Positions 33,498 to 44,830 of a stretch of 64,000 nt of DNA are shown here, piece by piece; position 1 is the first letter of the stretch; each line of letters begins with the position of its first letter. Location of the stretch: assembly GCA_030512335.1 (NCBI GenBank), contig JAULSU010000004.1, positions 496,001-560,000 on the forward strand, in the 5' to 3' direction. Source of the stretch: Immersiella caudata. Lineage: Eukaryota > Ascomycota > Sordariomycetes > Sordariales > Lasiosphaeriaceae. The position numbers and the translations under genes are program-made. The notes under the pieces were generated by a model, which saw nothing but the letters and a program-made list of their open reading frames with translations, searched no databases and was not told the origin of the DNA.

Positions 33498-34620
33498 ATG
33501 ATCAGTGAGTCAGGGGGAGCATGTGCAAAGGACAGCCTTGTCCGACCTACGGGCCTTTTACATGACCTGATCGAGATTACTCGCCTGAGGGACCCTCTCC
33601 CAGTATTATCAAGTCTCCTGGTCATCTTTTCGGCCGCCATCGCAGGTCTATCGAGTGAAGAGGTTGGAATTAGGCTCGGCGGAGATTGTAAGGCAGATGA
33701 CTTCACGGGTTGCTACATGGGAGTAGACGTGTTCCTTCCCCCGGCTAGGGTGCTGCAGGCTTTGCTAGCGGTCAACTTGGCTGCTGTCGTCTGCTTTGCG
33801 GTTTTGACGTGGACATGGAGATCGGGGATTGCGACGCCACCGGGTACCATTGCAACTGTGTCGGCGCTGAGCAGGAGCAGTACACTGCGCGGCCTCTTTT
33901 ACACCATAAAGATAGAGCACGGCTCGTCCGGGAGTATAACTGATGCTGACATGGTCAAGAAGACGGAGAGCTACCGCTTCATGCTTTCTTACTACCGGAA
34001 TACGACATCAGGGGGTGTCGAGTACGGAAGTACGGCAACGCCAGCAAACCAGGCGTCAGCTGGGCCAAGAGAGACGGGCCCGCTTCATCGGGTGAATACT
34101 CTCTGGCGCACCGTCGCTTCAGGCACCAAGCAAAGGATCACATCTTCCTGCTGGTTTCAACACAGCCTCGTGTACAAGCGCCACAAAGAGCTTCATCCTT
34201 GACTGCTGCGGCGTCCTCATCGCTTGCTACAACGCAACGGTCGAGCCTGACACGGGCTTCGAGAGATTCATGATCGATCAAAACTTCGGCGTCCGTCTCT
34301 TTTTCACAACTTTTGGCGTCCTCTTGACCTTCTTCTAGGATATTTACTACTCTCGTCCGTCCCTCCCTTCATATTTACCCCCTTAGTCTTTCGGTCACGG
34401 CGCTCTAACCCTCCCAGAACTCACCACCACCCTTCCCCCCAAAGCCTTCAACTCACCCTCCAAGGCACCCCCGTCAACAGCCTTCACCGGCTTTATCCAC
34501 GCCCTCCTCATCCTCGACCCCTTCGGGTCCATCGCGAGATTCACCACCATCCTCGCAAAGTTACTCCCCGTTTTGCTATCCAAGGACGCATTGCTTTTTT
34601 TTGTTTGTGGTTGTCAGAGT
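33498..34620 (+). pseudogene. Decayed DUF3433-type membrane protein
   Basis: ATG 33498 opens a 234-codon frame with LPVLSSLLVIFSAAIAGL and LPPARVLQALLAVNLAAVVCF, then WRSGIATPPGTIATVSALS, matching the order of DUF3433 domains. The frame stops at 34202, but the family sequence continues in another frame: FDCCGVLIACYNATVEPDTGFERFMIDQNFGVRLFF, then LLTFF followed by TAG (34336-34338) where the family has Trp, then further fragments (FTGFIHALLILDPFG) to about 34620. So it has a frameshift and at least two in-frame stops. Full-length proteins are much longer. No function remains likely beyond the first frame. Confidence 0.65.
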
Positions 34621-36567
34621 GGGAAGTGGAGGCAGGGGAAATGCGGCATTTGTAGGTGAAAAGGGAACCGGATAACCAGCAGTCAAATATGAGAATATCC
34701 ATTTACACCGTACTACCCGTCTCAAGGCACCATATCCACACACATAGAGACATTCTCTCAAATCTTACACAGCACAAGTCCTCAGAGTGAGGACCAAACC
34801 GAGTAGGCACTGTAGGTGGTAGAATCATCGATTGTGGTTTCTGCGAGAAGGAGTTAAACAGCTCTCAGGGCAACTCGCCGGTCTATATACATTCAATGAG
34901 TTGGTCCTTTCTGGGGCCGAAGTCCCCTGACACTCACAGCCCAGTCCAGGGCCCGTCCTTCTTTCCTTCCTGGAGCCATCGCTTGACTCCTTGTGACTGT
35001 CCAGACAACTTGCCACTGCCGCTCTTGGCCTGGGTCGCTGAAACCTTCTTTAGTGCTTGAGCACTGTTTTTCGACGCCGATGGTTGGCCAGTCTGAGCCT
35101 GAAGAAAAGGCCGCTACCGTTAGCAATGTCGTGGAACTCGCTGAATGGTTGGACATACCCGAGAGGGCGCTGATACCGAACTCGACGGTACTGGCACGCT
35201 TTGAGCGGGAGGTTGTCGGTCCGCCATATCTTCGGATAGCACTGTTGGTGTCTAAGGGGCGGGTTACTTCAATATAGCGATGGAGGGTCTTGATTCAGCT
35301 TTTAAGCAGGAGTGAGGGGACATCTGCTGGAGAACGATCATCCGCAACCTGTTTTCGCGGGAAAAGGCTCCCTGATATACACAGAAAGCCGCACCATTCT
35401 TTCCAATTCGCTCATGACATCTTTACCGACGACGACCAGGGACAGTGTCCCGAATATCCGCATTTGGTCATTGTTGATGAGAAGTCGGTCAGGAGACTCA
35501 GAGCAGACGCCGACGGCAGCTCTGTTCAGGGACTGGGTGTGATCTCCAGCCACCAACTGATGTCAGCTACCTATTTACGGAGGCTCAAACTCAACCGTCT
35601 GGGGTTGAGCCCCAATCAGGGCCACGACCGCATTGTGAAAGGAGAATGGTGGCGTTGCGGAGGCACTTCATGCCCAAACACGACGTGGAGGCGCTGCGGG
35701 AAAGGCTGCTCCGAGACAACAGCATGGTGTGTTGGCGCCACAAAGAACAAAATACCGTTAGCTTTTTTCCACACACCTACTGCAGCCAACACAGTTGAGC
35801 CGCACTGAGACGGTCACCGTCCATGTTGCCGACGGCGGCAGGGCAACTTGTGTGCCTTGACAGATTGACGATGAAGTTGAGGGTAATCATCACAAGCAGC
35901 AGCAATCATTGCTGATTCCTTCCATTTCGTGTTTTTCATTTCGTTCTGTTCAGTTGGGAACTGGAGACAGAGGCGGAGTATCCCTGCCAAAACAAAGAGG
36001 AGAAGAGAACGCGTCGCGCCCGCGCCCCGCACCTTCGTAGCCCATGATACCCCAGAAAAGTTAAATGAGAAAGGCTATTTTCGACATTTTAATGCTTTTG
36101 TCCTTCGGCACGAAGAATGATCCGCGCTGCTGGACTCAGCTGGGAAGAAATGTCGAATGATCAGGCGTTGTCTGCAAAATCAGATTCTATCGGTGAGGCT
36201 TACGTACCGCACCCACGAAAGACCTAACTGGGTTTAGGGTGAAGAGTGGGGCTGCGTCGATCCCCGAGTCTAGCCTCGATAGGGTCATTCGGGAAAGATT
36301 GCGGGCCCCTGTCGGGACCGTGGCGCACGCCCTGAGATTGCCGTGTGCGCCTTCCAAGCAACGGCCTGCTTCCCTGGCGCAGTGCGGCCGCAGCCGCAAT
36401 TTTAGCACCTTGGCAGTGTCAACGTCCGATGTGTTGCTTCATCAAAGTTCAAAATGGCATCGGTCCCAGCACCATCTCTCTTCGTCATCTTCTTGAACTC
36501 AGGAAGAGGTCAGCGTTTCTAGCGCCGACCCAGGAGTATGAGCTCCGTCTAGAACAGGCGTTCTGAG
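34621..36567. other. 1.9-kb region without recognised gene
   Basis: Short open frames. The minus-strand ORF 35338-35556 and the one at 35591-35776 have protein-like composition and could be remnants, but I recognise no family. The right end holds the promoter of the Clr5 gene. Confidence 0.4.
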
Positions 36568-39027
36568 ATGCCTGCGCTGAATGGTGACTTGCGCTTCGTT
36601 GACTCGGCCAGCGGAAAAGCGTTCCGCACTCCTCGAATCCCAGGTCAACGATGGAATCAGTACCAGGCTGAGGTGACCGAAGTCTACCTCAGATCCAAGA
36701 GCCTCTCCTTCGTCAGAAAGCACATGCTGCAGCGTCATGGTTTTGACGCAAAGTAAGTCGTCTTCGTTGCCGCTTACGATTGGACCCGCTCAGCAGCTGA
36801 CACCAAGTCAAGCGAACGCCAGTATGAATACCGTCTCCATAAAGCTTGGGGCGTCAAAAGGCCAGACATGAACACCCCCGACGCCCTCCCGGCCCCCCAA
36901 CAAGATGGTCATGGGTCTCAGGCAGCCGATTCACCGCCAGACGTAGCCAAGAGCCTCTACCCTGCCCCTTTGTTCGCGGGCAAGCGCCGCCGGCACACGG
37001 GCACCCAAAGCCTCTCCAGCACCGATTCGACATCGTTGCTGCCGCCCAAGAAGAAGCCCGAACCCGACTTCGGCCAACCCTCACGGACGAACCAACAACA
37101 CCTTTCGAAAGGGTCGCCATGCAGCGGATACAACTTTGCCGATTCCGCCGCAGGGGTTTTGACCCTGACCCAGCGAGGCGCTTGGTCAGTGGCATCTCCC
37201 AACGCACTTGTTGTGGACACCCCTCAGACTCTGGTGGGGGTTGCTAGTCCGTTTGCCGACTCGCCTGATCTACGACGGGGGAGCATGGGAGTGCGCAGCG
37301 TGCAGGACTTCGATTCCCCGAGCACTCTGGTTGACGAGCCCCATGACCGTTTGGACTCTGGAGTCGGTCTCAGCCCTCCTCGAAAAGCCTGCAGCCAGGG
37401 CGCAGCAGAAGAAGCGAGGGAGGATCCGGAGCAGATTCAGGCACGCCGCACAGGATTCACATGGTCGCCTAGGTTCCCGCGCGCCAGCGTATTCAGCATG
37501 TTGGGCGTCGATGAACAGCTTCCTTCAGATGGACGATTTGATGCAGACTCGGAGTCTGGAGTCCGGGTGATCCAACACAATCGACCGGCAGATACCTTCA
37601 GTTCTCGGGATGTTGTCGATGTTCAACTGTCAGCCGACCTTTTTTCCGTCGTTGACTGCGACCGGGAAGCGTTCGAGCTATTCACTACTCTGCTCAAGAG
37701 GCACGTCTCTGACCCATCGTACCGAGGTGCTGGTTTCTGGTATCTGGCCATCCAATGCGCCCACACGGCAACGCAACCCCAACATTTGGATATCGTGCAG
37801 AACATCATTCAGGAGGAGCTCCGACGATTCGAGGACACCAGGGAGGACCATGAGCATGCCGGTGGCTTTTTGTTCCACATGGTACTTGCCTTGATGCACA
37901 GTAAGATGGGAAGTCAAACCGCTGTTTTGGAGCATATCACCGAGGCCCGCGGGTACATCAAAGACGACGACGACGACGAGTGGTTCTTGCGCATGCTCCG
38001 TCAACTGCCCCGAGACGATCGATCTTTAGACCTCGCCTTCTACCACAACGCGCTCCGCCTCCAGCTTGGAGAGGCGTCCGACCTCTTCATTCCCCTAGGT
38101 CTGGGGTCTACGACACCTCCCAACCCAGTGTTTGAGAATCATATTCTGACACATGGGCCTGGACCCTTTGAGCTCGAGTGGAATCAATCGGTCGCCAATC
38201 CTTGCTTGGGTTCCTGTCTGGAGTGGTGCGAACGGGAGCTTACATCCCTGCTTCCGCTGCTGCGAACATCCGGTGTCAACGCTACCTGCCACGACAACGC
38301 GTTCATTGGACTGGGGGAGGAAAATGCCTTGTTCTTTACCCTGTGGAAGCGGTTGGCCATCGAGATCCGCCATCCTTCAGGCGATACACCGATTTGGATC
38401 AGTGACACGCAAGCGAGAATGGGAACCAGTCCGACGATGCTTCTGATGCTGGTCTGCCGCGCACTTCAAGTTCACAACGCCGATGGCCCATCCATTCCGT
38501 CTCAAAAGTCAGAGCTCTTTCGGTACTTTCAACGCAGGGCAGAGCATCTGGTCAAGGTCACTGACTCCGAGCTGGCTCGCTGTTTTTTGAAACAATACAT
38601 TCTGCACCATAGCATAACCGCAGAGCCCCCCTTGTGCAGCAACGTCCAGAGACCGGAAAGAGAGCGTGCTATGTCCCTCATTAGGGACACTCTCTGCGTA
38701 TCATTCCACAATCTTGCAGCTTCCCCCGATATTCCCGCGGACATGACTTCTTCTGCGCCTTTCCAGAGCGGTGAGCTCTCGGCCATTCAAGAGGAGACGG
38801 TGGCTACTTCGCCGAGCAACTCGATCTTCCTTGACGCCAGCAAGCGCGCAGCCCTCGAGGTTCCCAAAATGAAAAGACGCTCAGGACAACCAACTGCCAC
38901 CTCAACCCCTCCGTCCTTCTATCTCAAGAGACCAGGAAGCCAAACGTCGAGTGGGAGGGACAGTGAGCTGAGTAGCCAGTTCAGTTCAATGCGTTTGTCT
39001 GCAACTCAGTTCGTCGGACAGCCGTGA
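36568..39027 (+). CDS. Clr5-domain protein, putative transcriptional regulator
   Basis: Model: join of 36568-36752 and 36813-39027, 799 residues. The intron (36753-36812) has GTAAGT, a CTGAC branch and an AAG acceptor, and splits the Clr5 domain. The domain (about residues 27-80) reads QRWNQYQAEVTEVYLRSKSL, then RHGFDAKNERQYEYRLHKAWGVKRP. A basic Ser/Pro-rich segment (AGKRRRHTG, PPKKKPEP) follows and could be a nuclear localisation signal. The C-terminal half (about 330-640) is helical and includes repeated hydrophobic segments. Clr5 domains are named after a fission yeast silencing factor and in moulds often sit in regulators; the target is unknown. Confidence 0.85.
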
Positions 39028-39250
39028 AGGGAGGAATTCTGCGAATACTACTGGTGTCGCCGCTGCCCTGAGAGACCGAGACCATCTCCACCTCAACTGT
39101 CTGGTGCGCTCTTCGAACATGTTCTCATGTGTGGAGTTGGGCGTGCACTTCTTTCTTTCTCTTTGGATGTCTGGTGATTGATGCTACAGAGATGGTAGAG
39201 CAATTCTTTGATCCAATAGTATATGATTACCCCTCTCCTCACCTATCCTC

Positions 39251-40791
39251 TTAAAGAGCCGCCGCAGTCTCATACTGAAACTCGGGTAACGCCGTCCACA
39301 ACGGAAACGCATACTTGAACTTCTGATACCACTCCTTGGGCAACAACCCTTTCACATCCGTCCTGAACCCCCCTTTCCTCACCCCCTTCCCATCAAACCT
39401 CTCCCCAATCCACTTGAGCCAATACACCTGCCCGGCGTGCAAAGCTGGAACGTGCCCTACTCCCTCCGCCACATAAAACTCCAAATCCCCCTTCTTCCCA
39501 TCCACCTCCCATGTTTTCTCGACCGCGATTCGGGTCCCCTCATACGGCACATAAACATCCTCATCCCCCTGCACAATCAACAGCGGCCCTGCGAACTTCT
39601 TCCCTCCAACCGTCATCAACTTCCTAAACGCTTTCGCTTCCCACGTCTCATTCCACCCCTTCTTCAGCACCCCCTCCTGCCCAAAGAACAATCTCTGCAC
39701 AACCGCGATGCCCCCCTCCACAGCCTCCACAACCCCCCACCTATTCACCCCGAGCTCCGTCAACCACTTATCCTGCGTGAAACCCGGAAACACCGTCGCG
39801 ACCGCCTGCCCCACCGTCGGCGCGATGAACGTCTCCGGGGCAAAATCACCATTGAACGCATCCGTGGTCGGACTCACAGCCACCGTACCTCGATATCCCC
39901 CCTTCACCCCCTCCCACTTCTCCTTCCCCTTCCCCTTTTCGTCAGCAAGCGCCTCCGCCACAGCCCAAGCAACTCCTCCCCCCTGAGAATGCCCCACCAC
40001 CACAAACTCCTCACTCAACAAACCCGGGAACGCCTCCCTGACCGCAAGCAAGCCATAAAGCACATCACCAACTTGCGCAGGAGCAGCGTGATACTGGTGT
40101 CTTATCCTGTTACCATCCCAATCGAATCCGACCCCGAGACCGGCATAGTCGGGTGCGAAAACGGCGTAGCCGGCTTCGACGAGGGGGTAGACGGCGCTGG
40201 TTTCGTACCAGAGGCCGCGGTGGGAGGAGGGAGTGGCGGAGGGGAAGAAGCCGGATGTTCCGTGGGTCCAGAGGACGAGGGGGATTTTTCCTGCGGATTT
40301 GGAGTTGGGTGGTGAGGGGCGGGGGAGGTACGGGAGGAGGAGGAAGGCGGAGGTGGGGATGATGGTGCCGTTGTAGGTTGTGGTGGTGTAGAGGAGGCGG
40401 GAGAGGGAGGTGAGAGGGGGGATGGTGTAGGCGGAGTAGTCGGTGGGGGCCTGGAGGGAGAGGAGGGTACCCGGGGGTGGAGGGGTGGTGGTGTTGAGGG
40501 GAGGCGGGGTGTAAAAGGCGTCGTGGTGGGGTCCGCCCTGGGTATGTTAGTGGGTAAAAAAGTTTCGGGTGGTGAGAAGAAATGGGTACTTACAAAGGCG
40601 AGTTGGGTGTTTTCGAATCTGATGATATTTTGGAGGGTGATGGTGAGATTTGCGTCGATTTCGAGCGAGGAGACTTGTTCTGGGGTAAAGGTGAAGGAGG
40701 AGTTGAAAGAGGTGAGATGCGGCACTGCAGGAGGAAACTGTGCTGCTGCCAGGGACAGCAAGACTAGGGCCACGAGTTTCGACATGGTCAT
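39251..40791 (-). CDS. Secreted lipase/alpha-beta hydrolase (secretory lipase family)
   Basis: Model: join of 40791-40594 and 40537-39251, 494 residues, intron 40538-40593 with CTAAC branch. The leader TMSKLVALVLLSLAAAQ is a signal peptide. Residues about 67-200 carry LYTTTTYNGTIIPTSAFLLLP and WTHGTSGF (oxyanion region). The nucleophile elbow GHSQGG places Ser250, with Asp391 or Asp393 in VQGDEDVYVP and His428 in GVGHVPALH. Order and spacing fit the fungal secretory lipase family. Several N-x-S/T sites suggest glycosylation. Substrate (triglycerides or other esters) is inferred. The gene has an unusually pyrimidine-rich coding strand, which opens long shadow frames on the other strand. Confidence 0.88.
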
Positions 40792-41340
40792 CTCTGAGTT
40801 GATGCTTGTTGGTGTTGACTGGGGATGAAGAGGCACCTGGCTCGGTTGTGCTCCTTATATACAACGACCCATACCCTTCTGCGCTCATTTCGTCTTGAAA
40901 GAAAACGCGCGCCTGCGGAACCACGTTTGTCATCCATGCTGGTATGAGGCGTAGAATTGCACGAGATCACGATAAGGTAAGCGGTTGGGATCTGTGGAGT
41001 TGCGGAATGATGTCAGATCCAGGAGAGGCTCCGATTGGTTGTCCACAACCAACAAGTCGGTTGCACCATGCTGGAGTGGGGTGGTGAAACCTAAATATCT
41101 TTCCGGCTCGGACTCTAGTCGATGCGGATCGGACTGAAATTGGGCCGCAGATGCATGTTAAATGACCCGGGTGCCCCCTGCCGAAGGATTTCGACCACAA
41201 CGAGAGTCAACTCTAACACTTCCAAACATTTCTACCCAGGGTCAAGGGTATGATGCCCGCGACCTGCACCCAAGATTCCATTTGAAAGCTGATGTGAATC
41301 GGACTATTGGTGGACCGCAGCAGGACGAAATCCTCGCAGT
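40792..41340. other. Intergenic region
   Basis: Lipase promoter and the 3' side of the hypothetical ORF at 41341. Nothing else recognised. Confidence 0.45.
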
Positions 41341-41811
41341 CTAATCCATCACCGAAAGCGAGAACGGTGTGCTGGAGGAGCGCGAGACAGCGTGATCATA
41401 GACGGCCGGTTCCTGCTCAGTCGGGCGGTGGCGGTGGGAACGAAAGAGTTGGAAACGTTCGGGGCGATTGTGCGGGCGGATCGATGACTTCTTTTCTGTT
41501 CTGATTCGACCATAATTTCCAAAGTCTGGGGGAAGCCGAGCGTGGATGCCAGGATACAGCCGGCAAGGGTCTTGAGTTCGAGAACAGAAAGTGTAAGAAC
41601 ATGTTGGTTTGGTGCATATGATGACCAGGCCGGGAGGTTTGGGTGAATAGGTGTCGAAGGGAATCATCGTGGGAAAGGTTGGGGTTTCTTTGTCAGGGCG
41701 AAAGGGGGTGGGTGGTTCGCGCATGGTCTCTGCAGCGCACGTTGAGCCTTCGATCTCGGTTGTATGAATGTCTGTAAAAAGAAGTCGTGCACCTTCCCTA
41801 GTTGCGGACAT
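41341..41811 (-). CDS. Hypothetical protein (weak model)
   Basis: An open frame from ATG 41811 encodes 156 residues. The centre has a Cys cluster (LVIICTKPTCSYTFCSR) and the tail is Arg/His/Ser-rich. The frame is open further upstream, and a possible acceptor (CTGAC branch, CGCAG near 41830) hints at a missing first exon; but the HET gene ends at 41911, so little room remains. I recognise no domain. It may be a real short protein or a chance frame. Confidence 0.35.
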   Translation of the reverse strand: MSATREGARLLFTDIHTTEIEGSTCAAETMREPPTPFRPDKETPTFPTMIPFDTYSPKPPGLVIICTKPTCSYTFCSRTQDPCRLYPGIHARLPPDFGNYGRIRTEKKSSIRPHNRPERFQLFRSHRHRPTEQEPAVYDHAVSRSSSTPFSLSVMD

Positions 41812-41910
41812 TCCTCCGGATCTAAATTCCCTGCGTTTTAAGTCAGCAAGACGCCGCTCAGCTTCCCAACTCTTCAACGCGCAACCCAGCTGAAATGTCT
41901 TACAACACCT

Positions 41911-44532
41911 CTACACAAGCTCCAATGTCTCCTGTCTGAACCGTAGCCCAACACCTTCATCAAAAGTCCCCTTTTTGCAACGCACATCCGCAAACCCTAC
42001 CCTCGTGTATCTGCTGTGCTTAGCACCATCGACTTGGACAGGCTTCAAAAGCAATCCTTCGAGGAAATCATCATGCTCCCCAATCCCCCGATTGCTCCGC
42101 CGCACGAGGAGAAACCGAAGTGGACCTTGCGCTTCTGTAACGTAGTCCTCTGCGTCGAAAAAGGCAGAGCTTCGCTTCCACGACTGCAGCGGGTCCGACT
42201 CTGAGTTCTCGTCGTTCTGGTCGACGCCCGCTTCCTCGACGCCTCTCTTCTCGACCAAAACGAAGCGATGGCCACCGCCAAAAACAGGAATCTCGAGCCA
42301 GGCGCAATCGATGAGCTTCCCTTCGATCCCAAGGACTCCTTCTCTCACCCCTTCAAACTCGGACGGCTCCTCTCCATCCGCCAGAGGATCAAGAACAAGT
42401 CTTACACTCTCAATCTTGATCTCGATTGACTCCGAGTTCAAATCGTGCTCGTCATCAACTGTCCCGCTCGGATCACCAAAGTATGCTCCCTCCACCGCCG
42501 CCCACGACCAGGAGGGGGCTCGCTTGCTACTGCGGCTCGTCGGGCTTGAGTGTGGGCGCGGCGACAACCGGGAGGGGGGGACACACCAGCAGAGCCCTTC
42601 GGCCACGAACGCCTCCCAGGCCCCAACGATGTAGCGTCCGAGTCCTGCGCCGTAACGTGCCGAGTACTCCCTCGCAAGCGCGGCAATGGCAGGCATCTTG
42701 TCGCCGGGGTTGGTTAGTCTGCGGCGACAGTAGTTGTCCACCGTGCGTAGCCAGGCCCGGTTGGCGCCCGCGGGTGTGATGGTATTCGGGGGCGGGTCGG
42801 TGTAGATGGGGAAACTGCGGAGCGGTTCGGACGGGTTGCGAGGGGGGAGAATGATGAGGGCTGTGTATTGGGAGACGCTTCGTCTCGAGAATGCTGCTGA
42901 CGCGAGGGTTCCGCTTTCAGAGGTGTTATCGCTGGCCTCGCTGTATACCGGTGCCACGATATAGCCGTTCTCCGGGACGACAAGGGGCTTGCTAAAGTCG
43001 TGGTTGAGATGGATCGCGCCACTTGTGCCGGACACGGATACCAGAGCATGGTTAGGCCCAGCGGCCACATACCTTCTCGCCTGTTTCAGCATGCCTTTGA
43101 GATGGTCTGAGAGAAGTTGCAGGCCGAGCGAATCGTGTCCGGAGCCGTTCCACAGCCTTCGCTTGGGAAATGTGAGAGGTTGGTGGTAGTCAGGGTGACA
43201 GAACACGTTACCGTCAGTCAGCATGACGTTGTCGTTGCCCATGCATCGGAACGTCATGCCGCCGGTAGACGGGAAGTTCAGGATCCTGCTGCAAAGGAGC
43301 TCTTCTTGAAGAATCCATCCCCTTGATGCCGCAGCCTCATATCCCCAGCTGTAGTACCAGGAAAGATCTCGGAGCTCGTGCAGAATAATCTCATCCGTTT
43401 CCACCTCGTTCTCATAGTCTGAGCCGGGGGGGAAGGAAACGAAAGGAACTTTGATGTATTCAATGTCGCTAGGAACCCTACTGCCATCTTGTGTCGTCTC
43501 ATCCTGATGGCCAGTGGTCTGGTACAGCCACTTTGAAAGCTTGGAAAGGCGGCTGCTCCCCAGAAATGTCTCATCCACCGATTTTGTGCCCGATGGCTGG
43601 ATCACGATTCGGGCATTGCCGTAGTAGAGGTGCATGGTGCGCAGCTCTCGTGACTTGTCGGCCTCGTCGCCCTGCTGGATACACAAGGCGTCGGCCCACA
43701 GATACTGCAGACCGAGTCCTCGGCACACTTGTACTGCATCCCGAAACGCCGGTGGGAGGGTGTCGAGTGGCAGGCTGTCTGCGGAGAGGCGGCGTCCGAG
43801 AAGTGTAAACTCGTCCTGTAGACCCTCTCTTGTGCCCCACGAGTAAGAAAGGCAGGCGTACGATCCCCGCTCGCCCGGGTCTGCTGTTCGCAGTACGACG
43901 CGTGTAGAGCCATCCTCGGCGTCAAAGAGGTGGAGCAACCTGGTGGGCAGCGGAACCTCAGTGTTGGGGTTGCAGAGCGAGTGGTGCTGTGTGCAGTCAG
44001 AAAGCCACTTTCGTGCCAGGTCGGCTTTGAATCCGAATCCGTCGGCGTCTTCTGAAAATTCGGGCCCGGGCGGGGCAGGTGACGCAAAAACCTCGCCGGC
44101 GGGTCGGCCTGGACGAGCGGTAGCGCCGAGCCGAAGAACGAAATGGTTGAAGCCGCCTTCGGTGCTTGCAAGACAATCGATCTTGATGATGGCCAACCTT
44201 TCGGGACGGACGTTTGGGCTTCTAAGGAAGCGGATGGTGATGGAGATGTTGGTAATCCGTTCTTGTGCTCGTTCGAAATCGCGGAGGCGGAGTCGATCGT
44301 CTTCGCTTTCGCCAGCAGACCGAGGTATCTTCAGCTCGTTGCTTAGGAGGGCACACCACTCGCAGGTCTGAGCCTGCGCGTAGAACTGCTGCGAGGGAAT
44401 GTCGTACGCAATGGACTTGACAGGCGGGCCAACATCCATGTACTGGAGGCGCATGCGGAATGATTCGTTGAGGAAGAAGTCCTTCCAGCCATCGCGTCCC
44501 CAAGGCACGGTTTTACAGGCGTCGCAAAGCAT
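41911..44532 (-). CDS. HET-domain (heterokaryon incompatibility) protein
   Basis: A single exon encodes 873 residues from ATG 44532 (MLCDACKTVPW, the usual HET-protein opening). An in-frame ATG at 44661 would add 43 residues but would run into the neighbour's 5' region. The HET core is clear: YACLSYSWG (about 225-233), LPPAFRDAVQVCRGLGLQYLWADALCIQQGD (about 259-290), and YYGNARIVIQPSG. Further blocks SRGWILQEELLCSRIL (about 420) and the Trp-rich C-terminal region (WSWAAVEG) are typical. HET domains, which resemble TIR domains, act in programmed cell death after fusion of incompatible hyphae; whether this gene is a polymorphic het locus cannot be seen here. It is divergent from the TPR gene. 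Confidence 0.9.
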   Translation of the reverse strand: MLCDACKTVPWGRDGWKDFFLNESFRMRLQYMDVGPPVKSIAYDIPSQQFYAQAQTCEWCALLSNELKIPRSAGESEDDRLRLRDFERAQERITNISITIRFLRSPNVRPERLAIIKIDCLASTEGGFNHFVLRLGATARPGRPAGEVFASPAPPGPEFSEDADGFGFKADLARKWLSDCTQHHSLCNPNTEVPLPTRLLHLFDAEDGSTRVVLRTADPGERGSYACLSYSWGTREGLQDEFTLLGRRLSADSLPLDTLPPAFRDAVQVCRGLGLQYLWADALCIQQGDEADKSRELRTMHLYYGNARIVIQPSGTKSVDETFLGSSRLSKLSKWLYQTTGHQDETTQDGSRVPSDIEYIKVPFVSFPPGSDYENEVETDEIILHELRDLSWYYSWGYEAAASRGWILQEELLCSRILNFPSTGGMTFRCMGNDNVMLTDGNVFCHPDYHQPLTFPKRRLWNGSGHDSLGLQLLSDHLKGMLKQARRYVAAGPNHALVSVSGTSGAIHLNHDFSKPLVVPENGYIVAPVYSEASDNTSESGTLASAAFSRRSVSQYTALIILPPRNPSEPLRSFPIYTDPPPNTITPAGANRAWLRTVDNYCRRRLTNPGDKMPAIAALAREYSARYGAGLGRYIVGAWEAFVAEGLCWCVPPSRLSPRPHSSPTSRSSKRAPSWSWAAVEGAYFGDPSGTVDDEHDLNSESIEIKIESVRLVLDPLADGEEPSEFEGVREGVLGIEGKLIDCAWLEIPVFGGGHRFVLVEKRGVEEAGVDQNDENSESDPLQSWKRSSAFFDAEDYVTEAQGPLRFLLVRRSNRGIGEHDDFLEGLLLKPVQVDGAKHSRYTRVGFADVRCKKGTFDEGVGLRFRQETLELV

Positions 44533-44830
44533 TTTCGGTTTTTTGTTTTGTTCAAATTGAATGTCAAGTTTGGGGAAGCGATGGGACGTCAAGCACGCCC
44601 CCCGTGGCCCAGTGGCCCCAGGGCGTGCACGAACCAGCTCGGACCTTTCCTTCTCGGACATCGCTGAGCCCTCAGTGGTGCCTGAAACGAAACCTCACGC
44701 GCCCCACAACCAGCCCCTCTCCACACTCATCAGGGCATTCAACGTGGTTTCGTCGCTCCCTCAATTCGTCTCCATCCGCAGTCACCCCTCAGCTGAGAAC
44801 ACTCATCTTGCAGCACCGAAACTAGTTTTA

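Noticed and set aside
39437..40315. 292-codon plus-strand frame opposite the lipase gene
   Set aside because: Antisense shadow caused by the pyrimidine-rich lipase coding strand.
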